DNA of 64,000 nucleotides, from contig LNGK01000002.1 in assembly GCA_001510575.1 (NCBI GenBank), forward strand, positions 2,344,144 to 2,408,143, written 5' to 3'. Made by a program: the position numbers and the translations under genes. This DNA comes from Knoxdaviesia capensis (lineage: Eukaryota > Ascomycota > Sordariomycetes > Microascales > Gondwanamycetaceae). How positions within the stretch are numbered: the stretch's first letter is position 1; each line of letters opens with the position of its first letter. Below the pieces are notes generated by a model that did no database searches, had not been told where the DNA came from, and was given only the letters and a program-made list of their open reading frames with translations. Below, in pieces: positions 10,412 to 22,679 of the stretch.

Positions 10412-12795
10412 GACGGTATTTGTTTTAGATTTCAGGGGACCACAGCACCGCTCCCCGACAACACAAGGGAGTTTAGGAAGAAGGATGGCCGCGCACCCAA
10501 TCACTAAGGCGCATTCTGACAGGGTCTGGGCCCACCCCAATGTGCAAACACAGCGAGCAGTGAGCAGGGCTGATCATCCAGCTTGGCCCCAGGCACCTGT
10601 GAAGGTCTTGGAATCGATTTTGCGCTGATAGAGGAGATCGTTGTTTGATCAGGGTCATGCGTGGGCCAGGCCCCGACTAGGGGGGGGTTTTCTATTATTA
10701 TGCTCTGTCGGGGTGGTCGAGACCATCGTTCGATTCAGTCAAATACCGGAATGTCGATACACATAATAGCGGCAGTGTGGGCGGGTGGGTGTCTTCGAGA
10801 TTCGCGGCCCGCGAGTTCCATTTCGCGCGCATTGCTGGTCGGTCGTCGGGCTCAAAGTGTCCACGACCACGAGGAGGGTTTGCGAAGGCATATTTCTCCG
10901 GTGGATACAATCCCAAGAAAGTAATTTATGCCCGGCCATGTCGGCGGCCGGTGGCCGATGCCGATTATTATTCCCCGGTCTCGCTTTCGCTTCTTGTCCC
11001 CTTGGGGGCTGATCTCAGGCTTATTCACACTCCGTCCGACCGTGTTGTCAACCTGTCGTCATTCATCTGAATGCTTAGGGTTCAATGTCAGTCCTGGGAC
11101 GCGCCGAAAATCACAAAACGCCAAGAGATAAAAGCCAAGCGGGCAGGAATGGCGATCATCAGGGCACAAAACGCACCACTTTGAGGATGAGTGCAGTTCA
11201 GCAAGATTGCAGCAAGAGATTTGTTTTCTACTCTGAGGTACTCACTTGTACTTCACACAATCATAGTAGTGGTGCGACGCTAAGCTCCCGAGAAGTTGCA
11301 AGCCAAAAAAGCTTAGTGATAAGTAGTAACACTAGCTTGGTACGGAGTAGAAAGCTTATTGCCCTTATACTTGCGCCGGCGTGCGGGTTGGGTTCAGGGG
11401 AAGCCGAAGTCTAGATCGATGGAGAATGTGTGTTTTCTATTCGGGGATTCCGTTTGTCGCGGAGGTTTAGGATAAAGTCCGAGAAGGAAACCGGTTGGGT
11501 TTGGGGGTTACAATTCTTTACTCCGATTCGGAACCATCGTGAAAAAGACGGCAAAAATGATCGCCAATACTTGAACATGGTTATGAGTTCGGACTGCATT
11601 GAACACAGGCCCAGACCGTGAAATGGAAGGGATGGTGGCAGAGTTTCGACTGAAGTCTTGTCCGCAGACATGGGGCCAAATTGAAGTTTTTTTTCTTTTG
11701 GTGGAGATAAGTTGTCAGAAGATGAAGCTGAGGATGAAGCACACAGAAAGAAAGACTTTAGAAATGAGAAAAGAAGACTCGGAAAAGAGACGGATAGAGA
11801 CAAGTGAGGAGAAGGGAAAATGAAAGTCAAATGAAAAGCAAAAGAAGGACGAAAAAGATCACCAAGATGAGGAGATAGGGATATGAGTCAGAAACAAGAG
11901 AGTGGGAATAACGTCCGGCCGTATTCGCTTTTGAGTTTGGGAAGGAGCGATGGAGCCACGGGAAACCTAGCAAAGGGAAGGCACGGGCTTGGCCGGACGA
12001 CGATAGTGATGGAAATTTAGGGTCTAGGGTTGCATTTTTCCCTGTCTCCCCGTTTGCATATTTCCGACCGTCGATACTCAGCCTGCGAAACAGATGATCT
12101 GCAACCGTGCATAAGTACCGTTTGTAAGGTCCCTACAGCCAAAAAGTGACTTCGCTCCGGCCTCCGTGATGGGATCCCTTACACCAACTTTTGCCGGGGA
12201 TTTTTCTTTTCGTTCGCTATTTGCGTTGTTTGGGCGTCGATCATCTCCCGACCCCATCATCAAAACCCCGAACGAACATCACGAAAGGCCGAAAGGAAAG
12301 AGAAACGAAAAGAGAACTTCCCTCCCCGTCGGCTTCCCCTTTTGTGCTTGTCGAAAAAGTGTCCCGGTCCAAAGGCGAGAACGGGGAATCAGATATTCAA
12401 ACAGCTAAAACGTCTAATTCTGGCCGGCACAGAGCTAGGCTGGACGAAATATTCCCGAGTGCAAAGCCTCTCCATCAAGTCGATCTCTCTCATGACTTTC
12501 GCAAGTTCTCTCGTTTTTCTCTCTCTCACTGGCACACCATACAGGGCTTTGATTTTCCTTTAATTTTTCCTCTTCTTTCTCACCTACTTGAATCTCGAAC
12601 TGTTCGATAAATGTTTATCATCTGAAGGGTTTCTAGCCCTCTGCTTTTTTCTCACATACTGGCATATATCGGTGAACTTCTCACGGCTCTGCCCCGCGTG
12701 GCCTGACTTTCCACAAACATTCTCTCCAAACAAGAAAAACATCTCCAACAGATATCCAACGAAGAAACAACATCTGGGGAAGTCAAACAAAAACC
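10412..12795. other. Intergenic 2.4 kb, no gene seen
   Basis: Upstream region of the DUF1295 gene. Scattered short open frames on both strands have no motifs. Telobox-like TTAGGGTT at about 11076-11083 and TTAGGGTCTAGGGTTG at 12018-12033. CT-rich tracts at about 12500-12590 precede the plus-strand gene. Confidence 0.55.
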
Positions 12796-14087
12796 ATGGC
12801 AATCACCGTGTTAGACTCGTATTACCTCAGCCTCACGGCCTTGGTGACCATCGCCTACCAGCTGGTGTTCTTTTCCATTGCCTATACTCTGCAGTTTGAC
12901 AAGTTGACCGGTAAGTTTGCGTGTTAATCCCGGGGAAACAAAAGGGATAGACAGCACGGAGAGGGGCGCTGAGCGAACACTCCGTGTCTCCGTGTCCCCG
13001 TGTCCTCCCCGTTTTGCGCTGTCCCCTCCCCCTTCCCCTCTCCTCTCTAGCATGCCCCTAGCATGTGAGCAAAAACATCGCATCAGATCGCCGCCGATTA
13101 CTGACCCAGCTTATGCGACATGATACACGACCCCGCGGTCTAGACTTCGCCGGTGGCTCCAATTTTGTGCTTGTTGCCCTGCTCACGCTGTTCCTCGGCG
13201 CCGCCGCCCCCGGCGGCGGCCACCCGCTCTCCGTGGAGCCGCGCCAGCTGCTCGCCTCGCTGCTGCTGACCGTATGGGCCGTGCGCCTCGGCGGCTTCCT
13301 GTTCACGCGCATCCTGCTCACCGGCCACGACACCCGCTTCGACGGCATGCGCCACCGCTTCTTCGCCTTCCTCGGCTTCTGGATGTTCCAGATGCTGTGG
13401 GTGTGGACCGTGTCGCTGCCCGTCACCATCCTGAACTCGCCTGCCGTGCAGGCTGGCGTCGTGGACCTGTCCGATCCGACTTTGTCGGGCGTGGCTGCTC
13501 CGCCGCTGGGCACGGCGACCGATATCGCGGGTATCGTTATGTGGGCTGTTGGGTTCGTGATCGAGTCTGTCAGTGATGTCCAGCGCTTCATCTTCCGCTG
13601 CAAGTACAAGAACTCCACCAAGATCTGCACGGTGGGATTCTGGAAGTACTCGCGCCATCCCAACTACTTTGGTGATATTCTGTCCCATTTTGGCTTATAC
13701 ACACTTGCCACATCCCCGGCGGTTGCTGGCGTAACCTCTGCTGGCGCTTCAGCCGCTCTCTATTCGAGTGTGGTCGGGCCCATTGTCCTTACCATGTTGC
13801 TCATGTTTCTCTCTGGCCTTCCGCTCTCTGAACGTCCAACAGCGAAGCGCCGCTACGAGGAGAACAAGGACTGGGCCGGATACTCGGCTTATCTCCAGCG
13901 CACCAGCATTCTCATCCCGCTCCCCCCGTGGCTGTACGAGCGCACGCCCGTGTTCATCAAGCGGACTATCCTGCTAGAGTTCCCCATGTACGTGTTCGAC
14001 CCGGCAAAGCACGCTACCGAGAGTCCAAAGTCCGGCGCCCCGGATGCCGACTCGGTTTCAACTGAGGCTGTTAGGCCGCCGAAGTAA
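12796..14087 (+). CDS. DUF1295 membrane protein, steroid-reductase-like (2 exons)
   Basis: Exon 1 is 12796-12910 and exon 2 is 13144-14087, giving 352 residues. The intron has GTAAGT and GGTCTAG, phase 1, and creates the conserved DFAGGSNF junction. The N-terminus MAITVLDSYYLSLTALVTIAYQ is a membrane segment. Several hydrophobic segments follow (about 48-70, 80-105, 115-145, 160-185, 225-265). The family signature FWKYSRHPNYFGDI is present at about residue 205, with the DUF1295 feature LPLSERPTAKRRYEEN at about 255. DUF1295 proteins resemble the C-terminal catalytic domain of 3-oxo-5-alpha-steroid 4-dehydrogenases and are predicted NAD(P)H-dependent membrane oxidoreductases; the true substrate is not known. 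The C-terminal tail (about 325-352) is hydrophilic. A reading from the ATG at 13065, inside the intron, would lose the first membrane segment. Confidence 0.88.
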
Positions 14088-14963
14088 GGAGAAATGACGA
14101 ATGAGGCGTTTTGTTTGAAACATGGACTTGGAGAGGGTATTTGCTTGTTTTCTGTTGGTTTTTGTTTCAGGTCTCGACAAATGTTCCTTCTTATCATCTA
14201 GCCCGGCGACTGTCTATCCACACCTTTCACATGTGATTAAATCTATATATATCCATATATGCCTTACCAGCGCCACCGACTGTGCGGATCCGTGTGTGCT
14301 GACTGCCGGCTGAACCGTCCGCAGGAAGTGAACATACGACAAGGGAATAAAAAAAGAAGATGAAGAAACTAAACAAACAAATCACAAGGCAGTTTCAGGT
14401 ACCATTTACCGATTCCAAGGTCTGACTTGATTGGGCCCGCAGAATGAGGGGATGCTGGGGGGTTCATCTGCAGATAAACCAGCCCTAACCAGCCCTGGAG
14501 CAAGTCGACCACTGGGCCGTTCCTTGAGCTAGTTGATCTTGCGTGAGAAATGACGTTCTTGGCTTGGACCCGACCTGACGTACCCTTCAAAATCACTTGC
14601 GGTGAAGGGAAAGAAAAGAGATGAGAGAGCCTGCTCCTATATTGTTTCTTCTTGAACCTCCTACGTGATGTCTGGCCCGGACAGGGTGTGACATCAACAC
14701 CGCAGAGAACTAGAGCTAGAGACGGAGAGCAGAGATTATTCCAAGGTAAATTACAAAACAAGAGACGTCCGATATCGAATCAGATAACCAGAAGCAAACC
14801 AAAAATAAATCCTAGAGCTGAACAGGACATTATCGCCCAATACCCAAAAAATGTTCCGAATAGAACAACCAGCAGCAACAACCCTAACAATTTTACACTA
14901 ACCCTAGCCAAACTCCCACCAGCCAAAACACGAAGAGAGGGGTTCTCAAGCAGCTCCCGCTGC
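14088..14963. other. Intergenic between convergent genes
   Basis: No gene supported. Two CCCTAA-type telobox motifs at about 14881-14908 lie close to the 3' end of the GFA gene. The open frame on the minus strand at 14369-14761 has no recognisable feature. Confidence 0.55.
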
Positions 14964-15806
14964 TCAGTGCAGCACATGCTTGGAGTCGTTCTCTTCAGCA
15001 ATATTCGGAATGAGCACGCCCTGCGGGTTGACGAGCCCGGTGCCGTTGCCCATAAGTTCGCCTGGCTGGTCGAGCGACTCGGCCGACGAGCAGCCGTAGT
15101 CGGTGTAGGACGACATTTCGGAGTGCGACTCCGAGCCTTCCGGGATCGGCACCATGGCCGTCTTGGTCCAGATGTGCACCGCCTTGCTCCAGTCCAGGCC
15201 GAAGATGCAGCCGCCGCGGACCGACACGACGTTTTTGCCCTGTTAGAGGAGAAGTCAGAGACACGGGTCCGAGAGAGAGATATATAGGTAGAGAGCAGAG
15301 AAGGGACATACTGGAGTAGTGTGGATTAGGCGCGTGCCACACTTTTTGCAGAAGTAGCTGTTTGAAAATGACACATGAAATGATCAGAATTGCGCCGAGG
15401 TTGATATCCCGGTTCACGGGCTCATTGCAAGGCAAAAGAGCGCACCGGTGGCGGCTTGCATCACCACCTATATAATAGGACTTACCAGTACAGAGTCTGG
15501 CCAGAAGCCGTAGGCCGACTAAGCGAACGAGTGTTAACAATAGATACATCCTATATAGGTACTTTCAAGACGGAAAAAAAGATAAGAGGTTCCGAAAATG
15601 GACTGAACACGAAGGCGGAAAAATACTCACGTGTACACCGAAAGTCCATCGCCGGCCGGCAACTCGAAGCGCGGGAAAATGGCCGACGCGCCAAACGCCG
15701 AGCCGCTCTGCAGACGACACCCCGTACAGTGGCAGATGTACAGAGCCAATGGCTTCTCCAGCGGCGTCTTGAACTGGATCGAGCCGCAGTGACACTGCGC
15801 ATCCAT
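14964..15806 (-). CDS. GFA-family (CENP-V/GFA) zinc protein (4 exons)
   Basis: Exons 15806-15631, 15518-15486 (33 bases), 15357-15312 (46 bases) and 15239-14964 join in phase to 176 residues. Donors are GTGAGT, GTAAGT and GTATGT; acceptors TTAG, AACAG and AACAG. The zinc ligands of the glutathione-dependent formaldehyde-activating (GFA) fold are all present: C-H-C-G-S at residues 5-9, C-H-C-T-G-C near 25-30 followed by QSGSAFGA, and FCKKCGTRL near 73. The two short central exons carry TRPTASGQTLYC and YFCKKCGTRLIH, so correct splicing is needed for the third metal site. The C-terminal half has SVRGGCIFGLDWSKAVHIW. Family members bind zinc and sometimes glutathione adducts; most fungal ones, including this, have no proven substrate. 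Confidence 0.9.
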
Positions 15807-17101
15807 GGTTGCGGTTTTTCCTGATTATTATCTGGGGCCGATTTGAGGGAGACGAAGAAGTCACCGGAAAACAACGACGCTGTGGGGGAACAGGCGGGGA
15901 GTGAGGGAGGACCTTTTGGAGTTACTCAGCCAGCCGATGGTTAAACAAATCAGAGGAGTGCAGAAGAGACACAGATGTGTGTGATGCAGGAGAAGGAAAA
16001 GAGAAGAGAAGAGTTAAAGGCGTATCAATTGACAGAATTATTTCGCATACGAAGTGTTCTCAGAGTCATATCAAAGTCGGAGTCGGAGTCATCATCAGGA
16101 AAAAAGCAAAACCAGGGAAGGGTTAAAAATAGTGCCAACAAATGACACAGAGGGCCGTTCAATGGAGCGAGCAGGGATAAAACAAGCTATAAGGGCGACA
16201 CCGGGACTCCACATCGGACCCTCCACAGGGCTCTCCACTCCACACCGGCCCATCACCGGAGGGAACTAGGACACACAGCCAATTTGAACAACGCAACTCA
16301 GCTTGTTAGGGTGCATGTACCTCAGAATATTTGGCTGGAAGCAAAGGGGTCCAATGCGGGAGAGCTCACTTGTAGCTCCGTTCACTGAATGCGCCGTATG
16401 ACAAGGGCTTGACTCAGATTTGACGATAGAAAAAGGAGTATCAAAGAGGCTTGAATACATAAAATGAAGAGAGCCCAGACTCCCAATACATGCGGGATGA
16501 AAAACTCTCCGTTGAAAGTATAAAAACAGCTTTCGGCTTGATTGGTAAAGCCAACGCCGAACTTGCTGGGGCGTGGGTCCGATTCCGGGGCAAGAACGTG
16601 GCGGAGATGACGGCCGATGTTTGGGCCGGGGGAAAAGATATCCACGTATCGCCGGGAAGGATCGTTCAATTAGGGTTGTGTATAAGAAAGGTCAAGACCG
16701 GCACGAAAGAACTTTCAGCTTGGAAGCGTCGACTATTGGTAGACTTTGTTGTAGAAAAGAGCAGGGTGGCCGAGCATTTATCAACATGCTCATTCAAGCA
16801 AGCCTGCTATCAGACGCGATAATCCGGACTTATCCGTCAGAAATCTCAGCCGAACAGAATATAGGAGTCTGCATATACACTATAGAAAAGGCCAGGAGAC
16901 AAATAATCAAAAGAAAAGAACCAAAAGGGAAGAAATAAAACCGGATTCGAAAAAGTAGCTGTTGTCCAAAAAAAAAACATCCAAAAAAATCAAGAAGCTG
17001 GCAAATCCAAGGAACCGTTCGTTCCGTGACGAACTTGACAAATCGGAACAAGAAACCAAAAAAGAACACGACAAAAAATCGAGAAGGAGCTGCGTGATTT
17101 A
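15807..17101. other. Intergenic, no gene seen
   Basis: Upstream of the GFA gene and downstream of the acyltransferase gene. An open frame at 16490-16822 (+, 110 codons) has no family resemblance. TTAGGGTT at about 16671 is telobox-like. Confidence 0.5.
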
Positions 17102-18731
17102 TTACTCCATGGCCATGGCTGGCTTCTGAACCAGAAACTCCTCGATTTTGCGCGCCAGGACAATGGACGGAGCATCCACGGCCCTCCAGAACAGGTCAGC
17201 CACCCAGATCACCATGGGTGTGAAGTAGACCAGTCCCAGTACCCAGGCGGCCAGCTTCTGGCTGCCAGTGTCGGTTCCTGTCAGACCCTTGATTCCGGCT
17301 CCAAAAGTCGGCACTGACTGGACAGTGATGGGTGTTCCAAATTGGTCGGCCGGCGACATTTGGGGAAGGCCCATTATGCGGTCTTGGCTCAGCCGGAGGA
17401 CGGTGAGATGGACGATATATACGGAGTAACTAATTCGCCCGAGATACTGGGCCACTGCCGACTCGAGGACCATCTTGACCGGCACCATGGTTGCGAAGCT
17501 GCGCACCACGACCACCGCCGCAATGCTGTGCCAGTACATCTGGACGGCTGCCAATCCCAAGCTCCCATACTGACCCGGAGTGTGGTCGTGGATCCATTGC
17601 ATTGGCGGGGCCATTTCTGACTTGTAATAAGACCACCCACAAACATACAGAGCCGGAATCACCAGGCAGCCATGAGCTAGCACGGAAAGGACGCTGACGA
17701 GAGACAACCGGCGACTGCGCCAAAAGTCAGGCACCATAGTACGACGACCAAGGTCGACTGGGCTGCCAAGATGATTGTCTGGCTTGCGTAGGATGTGCTC
17801 CTCAGCCATAAGCATTCCGGCAAAGAACTCGAAGGCGGCCCACTTGATGCACAACTGAAAATAAAGCATCAACATGAAAATGGTGGCGATGCGGAAGGGT
17901 GTCTTCAAGGCTGACAGGCCCAGGAGAGCAAAGAACAACAACATAGAGTGGATAAACTCGACAGGAATGGTCCAAAGTTGTGGGCCGTACTTGACTGTCT
18001 TGTTGCGATCCCAGTCCCAAGGCCATGTCAGTTCTCCCGTCACATCACTAAGCCAGTCATAGAACTGGCCCCAGAGAGAAGGTTCCGAGGTGAGGATCCA
18101 ACCGAAGTGAGCCAGGAGCATCATGATGAAGGTAGACACAATGCAGGGCAAAAATAGACGGAAAGGCCGACGAAGAACGGACGACGAGAGAGCAGCCAGG
18201 AACTTGGTGGGCTCGCGGCTGTGAATGGCCTTCAGCGGTTTCAGGGACAGGGCAAAGCCGGAGATGACAAAGAAAATGTGCACCATCGGCCGGCCGGCGT
18301 ATATCAGGCGGATAAAGGGGAGCTGTAGAAACGAAGCAGACTCGCCGGGTCGTAGCGGGGCGTCGTATGGGTGCATGAAATACTCGTGATTGTCTTCGGT
18401 GTAGTGGTAAATGAACACGATCAGACAGGCAATGCCTCGGAGGCCATCAAGATACGATGTTGGGTGTAGGGTTCGTTGCTTGGCCTTTGGGGATGGTGAA
18501 TCGGACATTGCATCTAGTAGAAAACTCGGAAGTAGGACCATCAAGATCCGCGGGAGTGAACTCGGCTGTAGGTAGTGGAGGAAGCCCCGGGCGTCGCCGA
18601 TTTTTGTCAACGGTAGACGGCCTCGGCTGGAGCTGTGTTTTGGGAGCAAAGCGTTAGTTGTGTTGGTGATGACCAGGTTGAGTTGACAGTTCAGAGAGAA
18701 CTTACCCTCTCGAGATGATGGCTCCGAGCAT
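17102..18731 (-). CDS. Acyltransferase 3 family membrane protein (2 exons)
   Basis: Exon 1 is only 26 bases (18731-18706, MLGAIISR plus GG) and exon 2 is 18632-17102, giving 518 residues. The 73-base intron has GTAAGTTC, a CTAAC branch point and ACACAG. Reading straight through the intron stays open for a while but puts the true start out of frame. Acyltransferase-3 features: SYLDGLRGIACLIVFIYHY with the catalytic-type His at about residue 85, RPMVHIFFVISGFALSL at about 125, and RRPFRLFLPC at about 160. About ten hydrophobic segments follow to the C-terminus. This family transfers acyl groups, typically O-acetyl, onto sugars, lipids or secondary metabolites across a membrane; the acceptor here cannot be told. 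No biosynthetic cluster is adjacent. Confidence 0.88.
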
Positions 18732-20961
18732 TTTCGACAAAGGGTTCGTGGAGCTTTCGGGATATATGCAGAGTGCGATTGTGTGCCTCGAAGACGGTGC
18801 TCAACTGACATACGGGGAAAAGAGAATCGCCTTTGGTGGGGACTCGGGATTTTGGTTGAAGACCACAGTTACACAGCTTCACAAATCATGAATCTCGAAG
18901 AGGAAGAAGAAGGAGGAAGTAGAACGGGTGCGGACCGAACGGGAAGAGGGACTGAGGAAGTATATATACCGATATCCTATACAGGCACTTTCCCGCTTAG
19001 GTACATCCAGCCGTGCCTGCCACAGCATGATAGGAAGAGGACGGGTGAGGACAAGTGAATAAGGAAGGAAGGCGGACTAGTAGAGTCCCAAGGGCAGGAA
19101 GGCTCGCCGATGAACATCCTCACTTGAATATAAAACATAATGGAGGAGGCGGGAGATCAGCCTCTACACGGAAGGCATGGCTGGACGGCAGCATTGAGAC
19201 AGTTACATTGGCGTGAAATATGTGTCTATCCAGCATTGGGTGGGCTAAGCAGTTATTGAGGATTCTTGACAATAAGACACCACCAAACCCCACCCCGACC
19301 AAAGAATTCCTGGATCGTCCTTTCTTACAGGTACCTACTATGTACCTGTACTTAGCTTCCGATGGAAGTGGGAAGGTGCATGCATGCCGATGCCGGGGTT
19401 CTCGAGAGAGAAAGAGAGAACTTGCCAAGGGAGCAAACGAGGCATGTTGCTCAAATGGCAGGACCGCGCGGCTGGTCACGCCTGCCGTGACCAGACCCCA
19501 CAGTGTTCCGGTTGCTGGCCTTTTCACTTGGCCTTGGGAGTTTTGCTGGCAAACGAAATCTTGTTCCTGTTGCGTTTGCTTGTGAGGAGTATGGGAGATT
19601 TTGTGCTGGGAGGGTGTTTGCTTGTTGAGTGTCATTTCTGCACCTTGCCGCTTTAGGGTGTCAATAAGCTGGACCCTTAGCCTCGACTTCTAGAAGGATG
19701 GAAGGAACTTTGCGGTATCCATTTTCCTGATGTCCTTTATTCTGCCGGCCTCTGACATTGAAAATCGGACAGCAGTGTCAATTTTGGGGGTGCGTCCTTT
19801 CAGATGTCTTTCATGTATGTCATCGTTCTTCTGATGTAGACTGGTACTTCTGACATATATATTCATGTAAGCGATCCTTCCATTTACAGTTCATGCACAG
19901 GAGGCTTTGAAAGCGGAACAGAATCAGGGCAAGAGGTAAAATGCCGAAGAAGGAGCCATGATGGAAGGCCGAAAAACGGGGAAGGTGGAATGGAGCCAGT
20001 CAAGCTGGAATTATTGTTGTTAGGGGGGTTATTGACTTACACGGTATAAGTCTCAGATTAGTCAGTCTGTCCCAACTCTCACCCACATTTTCTCCTTTTC
20101 TTCCATCCTGTATTTCCATTTAGACCATGAGAAGATAACGTCAATCAACTCATCGTACATTCCCGATATTTTTATTTTACTGCTCGGCTCTCACGGCCTC
20201 ATCGGCCTATGATCCAGTTGACTCGAGATGCCTCACTATTGCCTTGCCCAAGTTGTTGAGAATCCCAGTCGACGAGAATTCGATCACTTATCCAACATCG
20301 ACGGGCGAGCGAACACGAGTCTTTCACCCATATCATGACCCTGAAGCCTGAGTGCCCTCGACAGGCGAGGAGGGACAAATGCTAGGGTTCGGCTGAAATA
20401 CCCATTAGACTTTCGAAACAAAAGTCTTGCCCAGCTTCATCCACATGCAATGTCTCATATGCAGCCCTTTAACAGTCTTATCTCCGCCCAAGCTTTGTCG
20501 GCGTGCTGCAACCGAGGGCAGCATTTCCCTGGTTGACAAACGGCTCCCATATAAACATCGTACCACAACAGGCCCCCGGATTTTCTCCGCCAGCTGTGCC
20601 ACCGAAACATAAGAGCGAGTTGCGAAACCAAACAGCGAGATGTGAAGACGACAAGGAATAGGAATTTACATGAGACAATTGGAACATCTTATGGTGAGAA
20701 CTCTAAGAATTTTGGAATAACTTCTATTTTGTTAAGAACTCGAAAATGGAATCGTCGAAAACAGCTTCAGGCTGGACATTTGGTTCGTCAGTGGTGGCTG
20801 CATTGAGTTCAAAACAAATAAAAGGTTAGTATGGTTCCTCAAGATCGAATTCAATGGGGATAATCTGGAGAAGAACGGCCAATACTTACAAGAATAAGGA
20901 CCAGAAGATCGTTCAGGTTGTTTACACACAAAGCCTTTCGAGTGTCGACTTCAAGCCAGAA
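18732..20961. other. Intergenic 2.2 kb, no gene seen
   Basis: Promoter side of the acyltransferase gene and 3' flank of the two-TM gene. The longest frame (minus, 19120-19635, 171 codons) has no family features and is opposed by equally open frames on the other strand, so I regard it as chance. Confidence 0.5.
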
Positions 20962-21372
20962 CTAGACACGGGGCTCGTGATCGTCAAGCTCAAGATCACT
21001 AACATCACCGATATCCTCTTCGGTGCTGGCGGCCAGAGCCTTGGTCTTCTTGACAGCCGCGAGATGCGGCTGAAGATAACGGATGCGGAAGCTCCATGGA
21101 ATATCAATGAGCAGGAAGATGGTCAGAGCAATGACCATGGCACAGAACCAGCCGATAAGGCGAGCAAAAGTCCGGAGGCCAATGATAATCTGGCGGCGAG
21201 GGGTTTCCGCCGGAGTCCACGGCATCATGCCGACGCAATCTTTCATATTACGGCTGACAAGGAACACCTTGTGGGTGACCCACTCGCTAACCGGCATGGC
21301 GTAGGCCAGGAACAAGAGTCCCAGGGCCGCAGGGGCCAGGTTGAAAGCAACAGTGACGATAGTTGAGTGCAT
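20962..21372 (-). CDS. Small two-TM membrane protein, unknown function
   Basis: Uninterrupted 136-residue frame. Hydrophobic segment 1 covers about residues 8-30 (FNLAPAALGLLFLAYAMP). A second, strongly hydrophobic segment is at about 75-98 (FCAMVIALTIFLLIDIPW), preceded by the basic stretch RRQIIIGLRTFAR. The middle holds a Cys/Met-rich loop (NMKDCVGMMPWTP) and the C-terminal tail is acidic (STEEDIGDVSDLELDDHE). This composition is a plausible small endomembrane protein; I do not recognise the family. The ATG at 21372 is chosen because it is the first in frame and puts the first membrane segment at the N-terminus. Confidence 0.7.
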   Translation of the reverse strand: MHSTIVTVAFNLAPAALGLLFLAYAMPVSEWVTHKVFLVSRNMKDCVGMMPWTPAETPRRQIIIGLRTFARLIGWFCAMVIALTIFLLIDIPWSFRIRYLQPHLAAVKKTKALAASTEEDIGDVSDLELDDHEPRV

Positions 21373-22324
21373 TTTGGCAAATGTTGCGGCGACGGCGACT
21401 TAAATCAACGAAAACCACGAAAGGGTAAAGAGGAGAAACTATGTAAGAACAGCATGGTCAGTCATACATTTCACAGCATTCGCTGCTCACATTCTCTTCT
21501 AGATTCTCTCTAGATCTTCAGCATTTGGCGTCTCGCCGTATGGGAGTTGTTGCGTCTCTCAAGTGTGGCGGCTCGATTGGGAACATATATATCGGCCGAC
21601 CCCCACCAAACTCGTGCAGCCAGTCACAGCCAGCATGGAGGGAGCAGTGAGGGAAGCGGCATATCAAATGGGGAATTTAAGGGTGAGTGTCTCTTACATT
21701 GATGCAAGAGGCTAGAATGAATCTAGACGAAGTCAAATCTTTTGTTAATAACACTTCTAGTTGGGGCCAAGTAAGTATAGGGGAGATTACCTTCAAAGTA
21801 TGTGGTTAAACAAACGAGGTGTGTTTGTATGGAGAAGAGAAAGGAAAAAGAAGAAAAAAAAGAAGAAGAAGAGGAAGAAAGAGAACGAGGGCACGAAGAT
21901 CGAAGGCCCAAATAAATAGTCCCCCAGACATTCACAAGTCGACGCACAAAAAGAAATATCAATCAGTAAATACCGTTATCATTTTGCTAATCAAGAACAG
22001 AGAAATATATTGATATCCTTAGGGTCTGCCTCCAAGGCTGACAGATCACACAAGAGAGTGAAGAGAAGAAAAACAACAGAGGCCGTTGAAGAAAGAAGAA
22101 AAAAAAACAAAGGTTGAACGGTCATACTATTCAAAAAATGTTCGTAAGTAAAAGTACCACTCTTGATTAACGCCTGGCCCAAGTAGAAAGAAGAAGAACG
22201 AAAAAGAAAAAGCACGGCCCCAGGACTCCCAAGTAAGAAGAGAAAGACAAGACTAGAAAATACAAGACTGAGGGAGAAGGCCAGAGCAGAAAGGGGGTGG
22301 GTTCAGAAAGAAGAGAGACAGGTC

Positions 22325-22360
<36 letters not shown>
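21373..22360. other. Intergenic, ending in AG microsatellite at the gap
   Basis: No gene supported. The plus strand is purine-rich from 21830 to 22350 and ends in a pure AG run (22327-22358) immediately before the unknown bases, a likely cause of the assembly break. Confidence 0.6.
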
Positions 22361-22679
22361 NNNNNNNNNNNNNNNNNNNNNNNNNNNNNNNNNNNNNNNN
22401 NNNNNNNNNNNNNNNNNNNNNNNNNNNNNNNNNNNNNNNNNNNNNNNNNNNNNNNNNNNNNNNNNNNNNNNNNNNNNNNNNNNNNNNNNNNNNNNNNNNN
22501 NNNNNNNNNNNNNNNNNNNNNNNNNNNNNNNNNNNNNNNNNNNNNNNNNNNNNNNNNNNNNNNNNNNNNNNNNNNNNNNNNNNNNNNNNNNNNNNNNNNN
22601 NNNNNNNNNNNNNNNNNNNNNNNNNNNNNNNNNNNNNNNNNNNNNNNNNNNNNNNNNNNNNNNNNNNNNNNNNNNNNNN
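22361..22679. other. Assembly gap (319 N)
   Basis: Run of unknown bases, flanked left by a pure GA microsatellite and right by very GC-rich coding sequence. It removes the C-terminus of the adjacent 2EXR gene. The N count may be an estimate. Confidence 0.98.

Noticed and set aside
10700..10760. Possible tRNA (a GTTCGATTC stretch)
   Set aside because: Resembles a B-box core but no A-box, acceptor pairing or cloverleaf could be found around it.
12796..18731. Secondary-metabolite cluster (reductase-like, GFA, acyltransferase)
   Set aside because: No synthase, P450, transporter or cluster regulator nearby; genes are spaced like ordinary neighbours and on mixed strands.
19120..19635. 171-codon minus-strand frame between acyltransferase and two-TM genes
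   Set aside because: No domain, mixed composition, comparable frames on the opposite strand, no leader or splice context.
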